NCBI GenBank assembly: GCA_963693085.1 | Contig: OY856413.1 | Coordinates: 543,576,879 to 543,640,878 of the forward strand | DNA: 64,000 nt | Reading direction: 5' to 3' | Source of the DNA: Alisma plantago-aquatica | Taxonomy: Eukaryota > Streptophyta > Magnoliopsida > Alismatales > Alismataceae | Shown: in pieces, positions 12,474 to 24,513 of the stretch | Layout of the letters: every line of letters begins with the position of its first letter | How positions within the stretch are numbered: position 1 is the first letter of the stretch | The notes under the pieces: generated by a model | Database searches by the model: none | Told to the model about the DNA's origin: nothing | The model's input: only the letters and a program-made list of their open reading frames with translations | Made by a program: the position numbers and the translations under genes

Positions 12474-14735
12474 TGATGTGGATTATATTATCGCACTAAC
12501 AAACTCACTTAGGGTTGAAATCCCTAAGTTTTTAACCAAAACAACATGTAATAATACCACCCGTAAGAGGACGGGTCTTATCGCAGTATAGTTGAGGATC
12601 GAATCCCAAGGGACAACATTTTAAAGAATCTTTCTCTAGTTGAATCTAGTTGAATCAAGACTAATATTTAGAACAAGGTTGGTTGATTTTAATTAAACTA
12701 AATGCGAGGAAAGTAAACAAGCAGGATTAAAAGTTGATTAGAGATTAATGATGGAAATCGTTGGGATGATCTCGGGTTTCACCACCACTACACATGCAAT
12801 CACATCTGAACATCAAACATCCAGGAAAGATATAACCATTCAAATAGAGATGTTGCAAAACCCCCATACGGGCATCATGTTCGCGTAAGCATCACCTTAG
12901 GTATCATATGTCTCGTCACCATCCAGATCACACACTTACGGCTCCGAAGATACAGAAATCCAAATGAAGTTGTGGGCCCCCTATACAGGCATAAGGCACA
13001 CAGAAGATGCACCGTGGGCTAGATGGCTTGTCACCACACGGATCATACACTTACAACCTCAAGGAATCCCATTCTATTTCTAGTTTGGGAGTCAACCTCG
13101 TTAATCGACATTCAAAACCTACGCATTGAAGTTCTCGCAACATAGGAAACGAACAAGATATATGCAAGTAGGTGATCAATCCACAAGCACTCATCGATGA
13201 TTAACAATGAAATGAAAGATTATATACATGCCATGGAATGTTTAACAGTGAGATATGAAAGCATGGGCAGCAGGGTTAGTCCCCGCACCCCAGCAAAAGT
13301 AAACTACTCGCTCATGGTGAGAGAAACAAGAATAACAAGAGAGAGAGAGAATTTTCCGCCATGAGCATGGTGAAGAGGATGATCGCTGCTTGGTGGAGAA
13401 ACAATCTTCTACACGATGTCGGGGCAGATCTGGACAAGGAGGGAAGAACACCACGGCAGACGGGGCAGATCTTTTCTCTCCACCTTATTCTTCTTCTTCT
13501 TGTTGTCCTCGCTCGTAGCAAGAGGAGCAGCTCGTGGACGAGATGGCAGTGTAGAAGTGGCGTAGACACAGCAGATCTAGACCCAGATCTAGATCTAGAT
13601 CCGGATCTGAACAAGGTGGCTTGCAGATCTGAGTCTTCACTCTAGATTTGGGTGAACAGGCTGCAAAACCACCACAGGGGTAGGTTCTTGGCTATGGAGG
13701 TCGTCTCCTTAGGCACAGGACAGACCGGCAGCCTAACAGCATCTCGAGATGATCCTTTGACTGACTGGAGACGAGTTCTATTTATAGGCAGGCTCGGCAC
13801 TGACTTAGATTTGCGGCCTTAAAAATTCTGCAGCAGGTCACGGCCTTTCTATCACAGACCGCGGTCATGGCTTCATTTTGGCACAGTCGCGGCTTTTACC
13901 GTGATCGTGGATAAGGGATGATCGTGATAATTTGTCCTTCAGGTCGCGATCTTTCTCTTCTGCCCTCTCTTGGTCACGATTATGCAAACCTTGCCAGCAG
14001 GTCGCAGTTGCATGTGGTTGGCGTGATCGCGGGTAGAAGCAGCGGAGTCGACAAGGTCGAGGATGGTGGAGTTGCGGTCCGTAGAGATCGCGGAGACTGG
14101 TCGTGGGCAGAGGGACGAGAGCAGGTTGTGGGCGGTCACGGGGTTTGGACGCTGCGGTCGCGGGTATTGCCGCGGTCGGGATGTGGATCTGCAGGTCGCG
14201 ATCTTCAGGTGGTTGCAATCATGAAGGTGTGATCACGGGCAGGTGCAAGCACTGTATTTAGCAGAGGTGATCGCGAGTGCGATTTGGAAGCCTGCCCACA
14301 GTTGCTGGTCGCGATCATGAGGAATTGAAACCATGAAGATTGGAGGCCGCGGTCACAGATTTTCTTCAGGTCGTGGTCTTGGAGAGAAGAGGTTGTCGCG
14401 GTCGTGGGGTTTGGACGTCGCGGTCGCGGCAAGGGTATGCTACAGCCCACGATCTGGGAGAAGAGAGAGCATTGTAGCTGGCGTAAAAGAGATAAAGGGG
14501 TCTTTGACTTGCTTTGACCAGGCCCAAACCAAGGGTTGAAATGGATATGGGCCTAGGAGATGAGGCCCAAAGCTCAAAATGCCCTGTACAAGGGTGCAGA
14601 AAATCAACAAAATAGGAGTAAAATCAATTAAGCCAATATAAGTTGCATCTAAGAGGATAAGGCCAATAAAAGCACGAATGTAACCAAAATTGGGCTAAAC
14701 GAGATGATTGAACTAAGATGAAAATGCATTCATCA
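12474..14735 (-). repeat. 3' LTR of the Athila-like element
   Basis: 2262 bp, TG...CA ends, direct repeat of 22067-24342. A TATA box on the minus strand (CTATAAATAG) lies at 13778-13787. The block about 13800-14450 is rich in GGTCGCG and GCGGTCGCG words, giving an island of CpG inside an otherwise AT-rich region. Several open stretches here on both strands are side effects of this repetitive GC-rich block, not genes. Confidence 0.93.
13778..13787 (-). promoter_or_regulatory. TATA box in the 3' LTR
   Basis: CTATAAATAG on the minus strand, conserved at the equivalent place in the other LTR (23375-23384). It is the likely core promoter of the element family. Confidence 0.5.
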
Positions 14736-16259
14736 AAATACCCTGAACTTAGACGTTACTCGTCCTCGAGTAACACAAAATCTAAAACACTCACCGGATG
14801 AATACTTTCAACTCGTGTGATTGCTTCATCTTCACATCACGATTGTTTCTTTTCTGCTCGGTATGACTAAGTGTCTCAACATCCTGAGATCACAGAACAC
14901 ATTTTGCCATATCTTCGTTCCCGAGTTCACTTCCCAATATCAATTCCTCTCTACTTTTTCCAAAATCAAGCATGTAAGAGAGTTTCGTAAGAGTCCAGAG
15001 ATACCCACAGAACAACAAGTGTGCACCTGATCTGACACTGGTGTTTTTAGGATGTTGGTGAGTGAAGGCATTCATTGTGCCAGTAGGTGGAAAAGGGAGT
15101 GAAGGGTGGTATGGAAGGAAGAAATAAATCCCTCCACTATTCGACTCGAGATTTTTATTATATGATTTGCAATTTCATTGATTGCATTTTTTTTGTGCGA
15201 ACCTCTCCTCTATTCGACTCGAGATTGCATTTCTTTTTGTATGCGCTTTGGCATCTTTTCTTGGTGATACACCCCTATTTTGTAATGAGGGGTATGGAAG
15301 AAGTGTGAAGGGAGAGAGAGTGTGCCACCCCGAACTTAGGGTTTGGCACTATATTGGCTATTTTTGTTTGTTTGTTTGTTTGTTTGTTTTTTGAACGAAG
15401 GGGTAAGAAGATGATGGAAGAAGTGTAGAAGAGAGTTCAGATCAGAGTGCAACTTGATTTACAATTCAGTGCACCGGGTCGTTCTCTTTATCATACTCTG
15501 CTCAAATAATGACTTGATGAGGATCCGGTGGAGATTCCATGCTATTGTTCCACTAGTCAGTTAGGAAGCACAACGTGTTTGATCCCTCTCAGTTCGACAG
15601 ATACTTGCCATATCTACTGATCATGATGTTAAGATTCATAAGCTTCACACGGTGATTACTAATCATAGGCTAGTTTCAGAAATTGTTCTCCTTGAGGATT
15701 CACTTTGAATAAGGAGGGTATAATGATTCAAAACTGCATGGAAAAATAGGATATCCGGCTAGGTAAAGGCTTTGATTGAAACAAAAGCGTCAAACTTCAT
15801 CAAGTTTCTATACAAACTGCTTATGAAAACTTTTGAAAATAGTAACAAAATTTCAATGATGAAATCTTAAGTCTGAAATGGATAGGAGAGGGTGGAAAGT
15901 AGAGTATGTACCACCCACCCTCCACCCCATACTTAGAAATTTGCTCGTCCCGAGCAAACTCTAGATCCAAGATGGAGGGGTGAACTCGTACCGGTTGGTC
16001 CACCATATGTGGTTGCATTCTTTCGGCGACGCGTCCTCCATCTGAAATCTCAAAAATGGAAACTATCAGAACTGAAGACTGTATCTTGTGATGCATTGTC
16101 TACCGTGTGCCAAATTTTCTAAAAACAAAACTAAAAGTAAAAGCTAAGTTAAAGATTGGGTTGCCTCCCGACAAGCGCCTTTATTTTACGTTGATGGCTT
16201 GACGTGATTTCTTTAGTTTATGGGAAGATATGTCAGTTTGGACAGATTCATCAATTCAT
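14736..16259 (-). other. Spacer between integrase and 3' LTR
   Basis: About 1.5 kb after the integrase on the element's strand. No long frame is present. The clusters read on the minus strand as CTAAG(T)TCGGGGTGGC-like phrases (14742-14760, 15328-15345, 15925-15940) look like polypurine-tract-type wording and are repeated. A (GTTT)n run lies at 15365-15390. In Athila elements this place can hold an env-like frame, but none was recognised here. Confidence 0.5.
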
Positions 16260-17534
16260 CAGTGCTAGTATCAGCTGTGGTAAAATATCTCTTCAAGAGT
16301 TGTCCATTTTCCACAAAATCTCCTGACTTCTCACTCCATAAGGTAAATGCACCATGTGGATAGATGCTTTTGACAATGTATGGCCCCGACCATCAAGAAC
16401 GGAGCTTTCCTGGGAATAACTTCAGTCTTGAGTTGAATAGCAGAACTTGGTCTCCCACTTGAATGTACTTCCTCTTCAGATGACCATCATGCCAAAGTTT
16501 CGTGTGTTCCTTGTAGATTCGTGAATTCTCATAAGCTGCCATTCGGAGTTCATCCAACTCTTGAAGTTGTAGAATCCTGGCTTGGCCTACTTTGTTCATG
16601 TCAAAATTCAGCTGTTTGATTGCCCACCATGCTTTATGTTCTAGTTCCACGGGTAGGTGACATGATTTTCCATAGATGAGTCTGAAGGGTGTTCTTCCAA
16701 GAGGACTTTTGAACGCAGTTCAGTAGGCCCATAAAGAGTCATTGATTTTCACTGACCAATCCTTTCGGTTGCATCCTACTATCTTTTCCAGGATAGCTTT
16801 GAGTTGACGGTTCAAAACCTCTACCTACCCACTAGTTTGTGGGTGGTAGGGGGAGGCTACCTTGTGCGTTACACCATATTTTCTTAACAAATCTTCAAAG
16901 CTTCTTTCCAAAAAATGAGAACCTCCGTCGGAGATCACAGTGCGTGGGACTCCAAAATGGGGAAAATGATATCTTTGAACATTTTAATGACTGGTTTTGA
17001 ATCGCTAGTAACCGTTGGTATTGCATCTACCCATTTGGAGACATAATCAACCGCGACTAGGATGTAGGAAAATCCATGTGAGGATGGGAATGGACCCATG
17101 TAGTCCACTCCCCAAACATCAAAAATCTCAACTTCTTGCCATAGCTTAAGTGGCATCTCATCTCTTTTCGTAATGTTTCCCGTTCTCTGACACTTGTCAC
17201 ATGACAGAACAAAATTGTAAGCATCTCTGGATATGGTTGGCCAAAAGAACCCACATTGTAGAACCTTCAAAGAAGTTTTCTTTGAACTCATATGGCCTCC
17301 GACTGGGCCTGCGTGGCATTGCTCTAAAATAAGTTGGGTTTCTTCCTCAGCGATACAACGTCTGTAGAGACCATCAGCACAGAGCTTGAAGAGGTACATT
17401 TCATCCCAGTGATACTGCCTCACATCATGCATGAATTTCTTTAAAGCATTTCTACTACATTCAGGGTGGATGACACCAGCGGCAAGGTAGTTCACATAGT
17501 CTGAGTACCAAGGAGCAGCTTCTGAGACTTTCAT
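16260..17534 (-). pseudogene. Integrase region of the Athila-like element
   Basis: Read on the minus strand from 17534. The zinc-binding part has the H...H...C..C pattern ([13 protein letters not shown], later [10 protein letters not shown]) around 17310-17180. The catalytic core follows with [15 protein letters not shown] (first Asp, about 17100) and VISDGGSHF (second Asp, about 16925, reached after a frame change near 16940). Near 16835 is SPYHPQTSG, followed by a stop where Gln is expected. The C-terminal part (16650-16393) reads [17 protein letters not shown], and a stop interrupts WSGPYIV near 16390. Integrase inserts the cDNA into the genome. This copy has at least three nonsense or frame lesions and cannot make the full enzyme. 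Confidence 0.9.
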
Positions 17535-18964
17535 AAGATGGTCATCTGGAAGAGAGTTGTTAATTGGTATCTTCTCAGTTTCTAGAGTGTGGATATGACT
17601 TAAGTGATCTGCTACAACATTTTATGTGCCTCTCTTATCTCTAATCTCAAGATCAAATTCTTGCAATAGGAGGATCCATCTTATTAGCCTTGGTTTTGCA
17701 TCTTTCTTTTTTAGAAGATAACGAATAGCAGCGTGATCGGTGTAGATATCACCTTTGAACCAATGATGTAGGATCTAAACTTATCAAAGGAATATACGAC
17801 TGGTAGGAGTTCCTTCTCAGTAGTTGTGTAGTTCCTCTGAGCTTCATCAAGGGTCTTCGATGCATAATAGATGACATGATGTTTCTTCTCTATACATTGG
17901 CCCAGAACGGCGCCCACAGCAAAATCACTGGAATCACACATAATTTCAAATGGGTGATCCCAATCTGGGGCTCGAATGATGGGTGTTGTCGTAAGGACAT
18001 GATTCAGGTTGTTGAAACTCTTGATACACTCTTCATCACAATGGAAATCAGTGTCCTTCAGCAACAAGTTTGTCATGGGCTTGGTTGTCTTGGAGAAGTC
18101 CTTGATAAACCTTCTGTAGAAGCCTGCATGACCAAGGAAAGCTCGGACTTCTCTTACATTGGTAGGGATAGATAGTTTGGAGATCACTTCGATCTTGGCC
18201 TTGTGCACTTAAATTCCTCGGTTACTAACCCTATGGCCAAGGACAATGCATTCTTTTACCATAAAGTGACATTTCTCCCAATTTAGCACAAGATGTGCTT
18301 CTTCACATCGTTTGAGGACTAGGGAGAGGTGCTTCAGGAATGAGTCGTATGAATCCCCATATACAGAGAAATCATCCATAAAAACTTCCATAATTGTTTT
18401 AGTTAAACTAGCAAATATGGCTGCCGTGCAGCATTGGAAGGTTGCAGGAGCATTACAGAGCTCGAATGGCATCCTTCTAAAGGCGTATGTTCCAAAGGGG
18501 CAAGTAAAAGTGGTTTTCTCTTGGTCATCTGGATGTATAGGAATTTGGTAGAACCCAGAGTAACCATCAAGATAGCAAAAATATTCCTAGTGAGCCAATC
18601 GCTCTAAGACTTGATCTAGAAAAGGTATCGGGAAATGATCTTTATGTGTTTCCTTGTTTAACTTCCTGTAGTCGATGCACATCCTCCACCCAGTGATTGT
18701 TCGAGTGGGGATGAGTTTGTTATTTTCATTCCTTATCACAGTAGTGCCACCATTCTTTGGAATGACATGCACAGGGCTCACCCACGGTGAGTCAGATATC
18801 GGATTGATGATGCCGGTAGTGAGCAACTTGATAACTTCACGGCGGAATACTTCCTTCATATTAGGGTTCAACTTCCTTTGATGCTCAACAATCGGCTTGT
18901 GGTCTTCCGCCATAGGGATTTTGTGCATGCAAAGCGCTTGACTGACCCCGGTGAGATCGCTCAT
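17535..18964 (-). pseudogene. Reverse transcriptase and RNaseH of the Athila-like element
   Basis: On the minus strand, 18964-18587 holds the RT N-terminal part (SPWVSPVHVIPKNGG, then GWRMCIDYRKLNKET). A stop near 18587-18589 follows LERLAH. The frame then continues with FCYLDGYSGFYQIPIHP and the fingers/palm phrase CPFGTYAFRRMPFELCNAPATF. The catalytic box reads EVFMDDFSVYG (about 18370), the usual FMDDF form. A TAA near 18208 splits RT from VRAFLGHAGFYRRFIKDFS. RNaseH follows with IMCDSSDFAVGAVLGQ and LDEAQRNYTTTEKELL (about 17960-17800). A frame change near 17755 precedes [11 protein letters not shown]. Active-site residues remain visible, but the chain is broken at several points. Confidence 0.92.
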
Positions 18965-19119
18965 CTTGTAGCTGATAGCTTTCTTTCTTTCCTTTAATTC
19001 TTTAGGAGTTTATCTTCTTGTTCGGTCGTTAGATCATAGTTTATAATAACTGGACAAAACTTGAGATCATCCAAAAACACATATTTAAGTCCCTCAGGTA
19101 GGGGCTTCATTTCAGGGGC

Positions 19120-19785
19120 TTATGGCTTCTCACATGGTTCTTCAGATACATTCACAGCTTTGAGTTCCTCGAACTTGGCTTCAGGATCTTCTTCTACAGA
19201 GTCAAGGTGATGGATACAATCCTTGACTTGTTTGTTGATGAAAATTTTGGCAGATGGGTTTGTTAGTGCCATTTCTAAAGCATCGTCTTGTTCATATTCC
19301 TCTTGTGTGAGGAGAGACATTTTCTCAATGAAATCAATCAAATAGACTTCTTCCTGCATGCTCGGTCTTCGCATGCTTTCAAAAACTTTGAACTCAAGTG
19401 TTTCTTTCCCTAGTCTGAGCAGTAAGGTCCCTGCTTCAACGTCAATCAAAGATCTTGCAGTGGTGAGGAACGGACGGCCAAAGATAAGAGGGTATCTGGC
19501 ATCTTCCTTTATGTCCATGACGACAAAGTCACATGGGACATAAGAGTCTTTTCCAACCTTGACAGGGACATCTTCGATGATTCCTAAGGGAAGAGTCATA
19601 GAGTTTTCTGCAAGTTGAATGGTCATTCCAGTCGGGAGAAGTTGTGTGAATCCTAACCTCTTACAAAGGCTAAGTGGCATGATAGAGATGCTAGCACCGA
19701 GATCGGCCAATCCCTTCTTACATGAGGAGTCACCGATATGACATGAAATCCCAAAGGATCCCGGGTCTTTCTGTTTCTTGGGCAT
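19120..19785 (-). pseudogene. Aspartic protease region of the Athila-like element
   Basis: A 221-codon open stretch on the minus strand. The catalytic box reads DLGASISIMP at about 19704-19675, the DLGASI form common in plant Athila/Tat elements, with the later conserved phrase YPLIFGRPFL (about 19510). The protease cuts the Gag-Pol polyprotein. The stretch itself is open, but stops separate it from gag on one side (about 19790) and from RT on the other (18965-19119), so the polyprotein is no longer continuous. Confidence 0.85.
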
Positions 19786-20850
19786 CTTGCTCTAGATGAT
19801 ATTAGAAGTGGTTGATGCTAGCTTAACTGTCTCCTATTCTTCAGTTAGGTACTTCCTTGTGAGGAGACACTTTAAGTACTTAGTCCAGGCGGGTATCTCG
19901 GCCAGCGCATCTAGAAAGGGTATATATACATGAAGCTTCTTCATAGCTTCTTTGAACTTGTTGAATCGAGTATCGAGCTTTGTCTGCTTCAAACAAGCTG
20001 GGAAAGGAGGACGAGGCTTGTATACTGGCACATCCGACTCAGGTGTGTCTTCTGCCTCCACAGTCAATGGTTCCTCCAATCTTACTTTGTCTGTGTTATT
20101 AACGGTTGGTTGTTCCTTCAGTTGAGACTCAGCTATTGTAGAGTCTTGGACATTTGCAAAGTTATCATCGTTTGTTTCCACTATTGGTATCTTAGCAGGG
20201 GGTCAGAATAGTCTTTCCCAGACCTGGTGGTGACAGCCTTCAATTGCTCTGGGTGCTTAGGATTGTTCTCTGGTTGTCCGGCAAAGGTTCCAGCAGGTGG
20301 CTTCATGCTAGCTGCAAGTTGAGCTAGTTGAGATTCAATAGCCTTTTGATGGGCTTGTTGGTTAGCTATCATAGTCTGTTACAACTACAGCATCTTCTCA
20401 ATAGTAGACAATTTGTCATCAGGATGGATGGGACCGGCTTGTTACCCTTGTTGTTGTTGTTGATAAGGGACTTGGTTGGGGTTTTGAAACTGAGAATTGT
20501 TCTGATAATTATTGTAGTTTCTATTCTGGTAGTTTCCTCTAAAGTTCCCTTGATTCCCAAAATTTGTTTGTTGGTTATACTAGAATCCTGGTGGGCCTCG
20601 TTGTTGAATATTTGAACCAAGTTGTCGTGAGTTTTCCACTCCAGAAGGATTTCCATATTGAAAACCTGGATGGTTCCTATTCTGATTCAGATTATAGTAC
20701 CCTTGACCAGGGATGGTGTTGATAGCATTCAGATTTTCCAATTGACCACTATCTCCTTGGGCATAGGTATTGCTCAAAACAACATCATAGAGAATGTTAC
20801 AGGCTAGAGTAGAATGATCAGTTCCTTTGCATGCTTCGCAGAAGAGTGAA
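19786..20850 (-). pseudogene. Gag C-terminal part with zinc knuckle and linker
   Basis: On the minus strand at about 20842-20801, CEACKGTDHSTLAC fits a CX2CX4HX4C zinc knuckle, which binds the packaged RNA. It lies in a different frame from the preceding gag stretch, so a frameshift has occurred near 20880. Downstream is a Gln/Asn-rich linker (20777-20400; NHPGFQYGNPSG, NRNYNN, QQQ) and then an acidic, Thr/Val/Glu-rich segment (20181-19834) leading to the protease. Stops lie near 20580 and 20380. Confidence 0.75.
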
Positions 20851-21885
20851 GCTGACTTAATTTGCTCTTGTTGTCGGGGGGCGAACGTCTTCTTTCATAA
20901 GCTGTGAGAGACGATTCCAGATGGTCTTTCTTTGCAACTAGGAGTTTGAGAGATTCATTGATAGACTTGTACTCGGGTGTTGCTTCGGCCATAGCTACCT
21001 TCAGCACTCCTTTTCCAACAGGTCTACCCCAGTTGGCTTGGTTTTCAGCTCCAAGGGTGACAACCCTCCATGCGCTATCATAAATCGGACGCATGAAGTT
21101 TCCTCCAGACGAGGAATCCAAAAACCTCTTGATATCATCGTCCACACCTCTATAAAAGATTTCAATGAGTTGATTCTTTGCATGTCATGATGTGGACACT
21201 TGCGTAGAAGCTCTTTGTATCTTTCCCATGCTTCAGCTAGGGATTCTCCAGGGGCCTGGGTGAATTGTGTTATTCGGCCCCTAATTTCATAGGTCAGAGA
21301 AGGAGGATAGAATTTCTCTAGGAAAATATTTTGAAGTTGTTCCCAAGTGGTGATGGGTTCGCATTGCAAGGAGTTATACCAACTCATAGCTCTATCAGTG
21401 AGAGAGTACTTGAAGAGATGGAGTCTGATGGCATCATCTGTGACTCCATTTTGCTTTGTCATGGCGCATAAGTCTATGAACCTCAAAAGATATTCTTGAC
21501 TATCTTCTCCTTGCTTACCATAGAAAGGGCTATTTTGAAGCAAAGTGATCCAATGTGCCCGTATCTCAAAGTTGGGAGCGTTGATGGGAGGAGGTTGTAC
21601 TGGATGATGAACGTCAGTAGCTTTAGGGATGGAGAACTCCCTAAGGTCCTTTTGTAACTCTGCTTGTTGAGCTGCTTCTTGAGCTTCTTGGATTTCTTCT
21701 TGAACTTCAGCTCGGGCTTCTTGCATAAGTCTATCTCTTTGTGCATTAAGGGCTTGAGCTACCTTTTGAGCAATTTCCTCCTCTTGAGCCATTCTTGCCT
21801 GGTTCTCTCTGTACCGACGGCGAAAGGTTTTGTCTATCTCAGGGTCAAAGCTAGCAGAAAGTCTGGGACTGTCTGAGCGGCGCAT
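20804..21885 (-). pseudogene. Gag N-terminal and capsid-like part
   Basis: Begins with ATG at 21885 (MRRSDSPRLSASFDPEID), then a Gln/Glu-rich coiled stretch (QEEIAQKVAQALNAQ, QEAQEAAQQAELQ). The retrotransposon gag core follows: LFKYSLTDRAMSWYNSL, TWEQLQNIFLEKFYPP, GESLAEAWERYKELLRKCPHH (about 21500-21190). The PBS-side leader is only about 150 bp. A frame change near 21150 joins this to a second open stretch (21145-20804). Gag forms the particle that packages the RNA. The start codon choice rests on its being the first Met after the PBS and leader. Confidence 0.85.
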
Positions 21886-22044
21886 ACACTAGACTTTGTG
21901 GGTACCTAGGATAAAAAGATCTTTTGCTGGTAAGATGGACGGAGTATAACCAAATTCAAGTATATATGATCGATAGTATTAAAAGTAAAAGAAAAACCTA
22001 AATTAGTCTCAAGAGAACTAGATTTAACTAGATGATTCCGTTGT

Positions 22045-22061
22045 CCCCGGCAACGACGCCA
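22045..22061 (-). other. Primer binding site for tRNA-Asp
   Basis: On the minus strand TGGCGTCGTTGCCGGGG lies five bases inside the 5' LTR. It complements the 3' end of plant tRNA-Asp (CCCCGGCAACGGCGCCA) with one mismatch. This primer choice is known for Athila-type elements. Confidence 0.8.
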
Positions 22062-22066
22062 TAATT

Positions 22067-24342
22067 TGACGTGGCTTATATTATCGCACTAACAAACTCA
22101 CTTAGGGTTGTAATCCCTAAGTTTTTAACCAAAACAACGTGCAATAATACCACCTGCAAGCGGACGGGTCTTATCGCAGTATAGTTGAGGATCGAATCCC
22201 AAGGGACAATGTTTTTAAGAATCTTTCTCTAGTTGAATCTAGTTGAATCAAGACTATTTTTAGAACAAGGTTGGTTGATTTTAATTAAACTAAATGTGAG
22301 GAAAGTAAATGAGAAGGATTAAAAGTTGATTAGAGATTAATGCTGTAAATCGCTGGGATGATCCCGGGTTTCACCACCACTACACATGCAATCACATCTG
22401 AACATCAAACATCCAGGAAAGATATAACCATTCAGATAGAGCTGCTGCAAAACCCCCCATACGGGCGTCAGGTTCGCGTAAGCATCACCTTAGGTATCAG
22501 ATGTCTCGTCACCATCCAGATCACACACTTATGGCTCTAAAGATACAGAAATCCAAATGAAGATGTGGCCCCCCTATACAGGTGTCAGGCACACAGAAGC
22601 TTCACCGTGGGCTAGATGGCTCGTCACCACACAGATCATACACTTACAACCTCAAGGAATCCCATTCTATTTCTAGTTTGGGAGTCAACCGCGTTAATCG
22701 ACATTCAAAACCTACACATTGAAGTTCTCACAACATAGGAAATGAACAAGATATATGCAAGCAGGTGATCAATCCACAAGCACTCATCGACGATTAACAA
22801 CGAAATGAAAGATTATATACATGCAATGGAATGTTTAACAGTGAGATATGAAAGCATGGGAAGTGGGGTTAGTCCCCACACCCCAGCGAAAGTAAACTAC
22901 TCGCTCATGGTGAGAGAAATAAGAATAACAAGAGAGAGAGAGAGAGAAGTTTCCTCCATGAGCATGGTGAAGAAGATGATCGATGCTTGGTGGAGAAACG
23001 GTCTTCTACACAATGTCAGGGCAGAACTGGACAAGGAGGGAAGAACACCATGGCAGATGGGGCAGATATTCTCTCTCCACCTTCTTCTTCTTGTTGTTGT
23101 TGTCCTCGCTCATAGCAGGAGGAGCAGCTCATGGATGAGATGGCGGTGTAGAAGTGGCGTAGACGCAGAAGATCTAGACCCAGATCTAGATCTAGATCTG
23201 GATCTGAACGAGGTGGCTTGCAGATCTAAGTCTTTACTCCAGATCTGGGTGAACAGGCCGCAAAACCACCACAGGGGCAGGTTCTTGGCTATGGAGGTCG
23301 TCTCCTTAGGCCCAAAACAGACCTACAGCCTAACAGCGTCTAGAGATGATCCTTTGACAGACTGGAGACGAGTTCTATTTATAGGTAGGTTGGGCACCGA
23401 ATTAGATTCGCGACCTTAGAAATTATGCAGTAGGTCGCGGCCTTTCTATCACAAACCGTGGTCGTGGCTTCATTTTGATGTGGTCGCAGCTTTTGCCATG
23501 ATCGTGGCTAAGGGATGATCGTGATAATTTGTCCTTGAGGTCGCGATCTTTCTCTTCTGCCCTCTCTTGGTCACGATTATGCAAACCTTTCCAGCAGGTC
23601 ACGGTTGTGTGTGGTTGGCGTGATCGCGGGTAGAAGCAGCGGAGTCGACAAGGTCGAGGAAGGTGGAGTTGTGGTCCGTGGAGAATGTGGAGACTGGTCG
23701 TGGGTAGGGGGATGAGAGAATGTGGAGGGAGGTCACTGCGGTCACGGGGTTTGGACACCGCGGTCGAGGGTATTGCCGCGGTCGGGATGTGGATCTGCAG
23801 GTTGCGATCTTCAGGTGGTCGCAATCATGAAGGTGTGATCGCGGGCAGGTGTTGGCATTGTATTTAGCAGAGTTGATCGCAGGCGTGATTTGGAAGCCTG
23901 CCCACAGTTGCTAGTCCCGATCTTGAGGAACTGCAACCATGAAGATTGGAGGTCGCGGTCGCGGCTTTTCTTCAGGTCGCGATCTTGGAGAGAAGAGGTT
24001 GCCGCGGTCGCGGGGTTTGGACGCCGCGGTCGCGGCAAGGGTATGCTACAGCCCGCGATCTGGGAGAAGAGAGAGCACTACAGTTGGCGTAAAAGAGATA
24101 AAGGGATCTTTGACTTGCTTTGACCAGGCCCAAACCAAGGGTTGAAATGGATATGGGCCTAGGAGATGAGGCCCAAATCTCAAAACGCCCTGTACAAGGG
24201 TGCAGAAAATCAATAAAAATAGGAGTAAAATCAATTAAGCCAATATAAGTTGCATCTAAGAGGATAAGGCAAATAAAAGCACGAATGTAACCAACATTGG
24301 GCTAAACGAGATGATTGAACTAAGATGAAAATGCATTCATCG
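22067..24342 (-). repeat. 5' LTR of the Athila-like element
   Basis: 2276 bp, direct repeat of 12474-14735, with TATA box CTATAAATAG on the minus strand at 23375-23384. It carries the same GGTCGCG-rich block (about 23430-24060) and the same AGATCTAGATCTAGATC run (about 23170-23200). The open stretch at 22805-23419 on the plus strand is antisense to the LTR and shows no protein family. Confidence 0.93.
23375..23384 (-). promoter_or_regulatory. TATA box in the 5' LTR
   Basis: CTATAAATAG on the minus strand, in the same relative place as in the 3' LTR. As this is the 5' LTR, it would be the transcription start region of the element. Confidence 0.55.
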
Positions 24343-24347
24343 GATAA

Positions 24348-24513
24348 CACCATCACCTTGGTAAAGGACGAAGGAGGAAAACTTTAGTAAAACAAGCGGC
24401 AACAGGAACATCCAGTACCCCTTCTTTCAAAGAAGGTACCCCTAACTAAGTACCAACACCCTCTCTCAAGGTTGCTGGTCTTGGGTTAGGGTGGAAAGAT
24501 AACTGAAGCAACT
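24348..24513. other. Flank between Athila-like and LARD-like elements
   Basis: 166 bp with no match seen in the other LTR of the LARD-like element. A phrase here (CACCCTCTCTCAAGGTTGCTGG) resembles one inside that LTR (CACCTCTCTCAAGGTTGCTG near 32055). It may be the outer part of a diverged or rearranged LTR, in which case the Athila-like element inserted inside that LTR. Confidence 0.35.

Larger units (their letters stand above)
12474..24342 (-). mobile_element. Athila/Tat-type Ty3-gypsy retrotransposon with target duplication GATAA
   Basis: An 11.9-kb element bounded by LTRs at 12474-14735 and 22067-24342 and flanked on both sides by GATAA (12469-12473 and 24343-24347). Read on the minus strand it runs: 5' LTR (right), primer site for tRNA-Asp, gag, zinc knuckle, protease, RT, RNaseH, integrase, about 1.5 kb of spacer, 3' LTR (left). 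The order protease-RT-RNaseH-integrase is Ty3-gypsy. The tRNA-Asp primer site, the gag wording and the lack of a recognised chromodomain suit Athila/Tat, which is inference. Every coding part carries stops or frame changes, so the copy is dead. The ends and target duplication are nevertheless well kept, with a single G-for-A change at the outer end of the right LTR. Confidence 0.93.

Noticed and set aside
13865..14539. Several Arg/Ser/Pro-rich open stretches on both strands
   Set aside because: Products of the GGTCGCG-rich LTR block; equivalent stretches in the other LTR have different ends.
22805..23419. 204-codon plus-strand open stretch in the 5' LTR
   Set aside because: It is antisense to the Athila-like LTR, has a broken counterpart in the other LTR (13361-13645) and shows no protein family; the Asp-Leu run comes from an AGATCT repeat.
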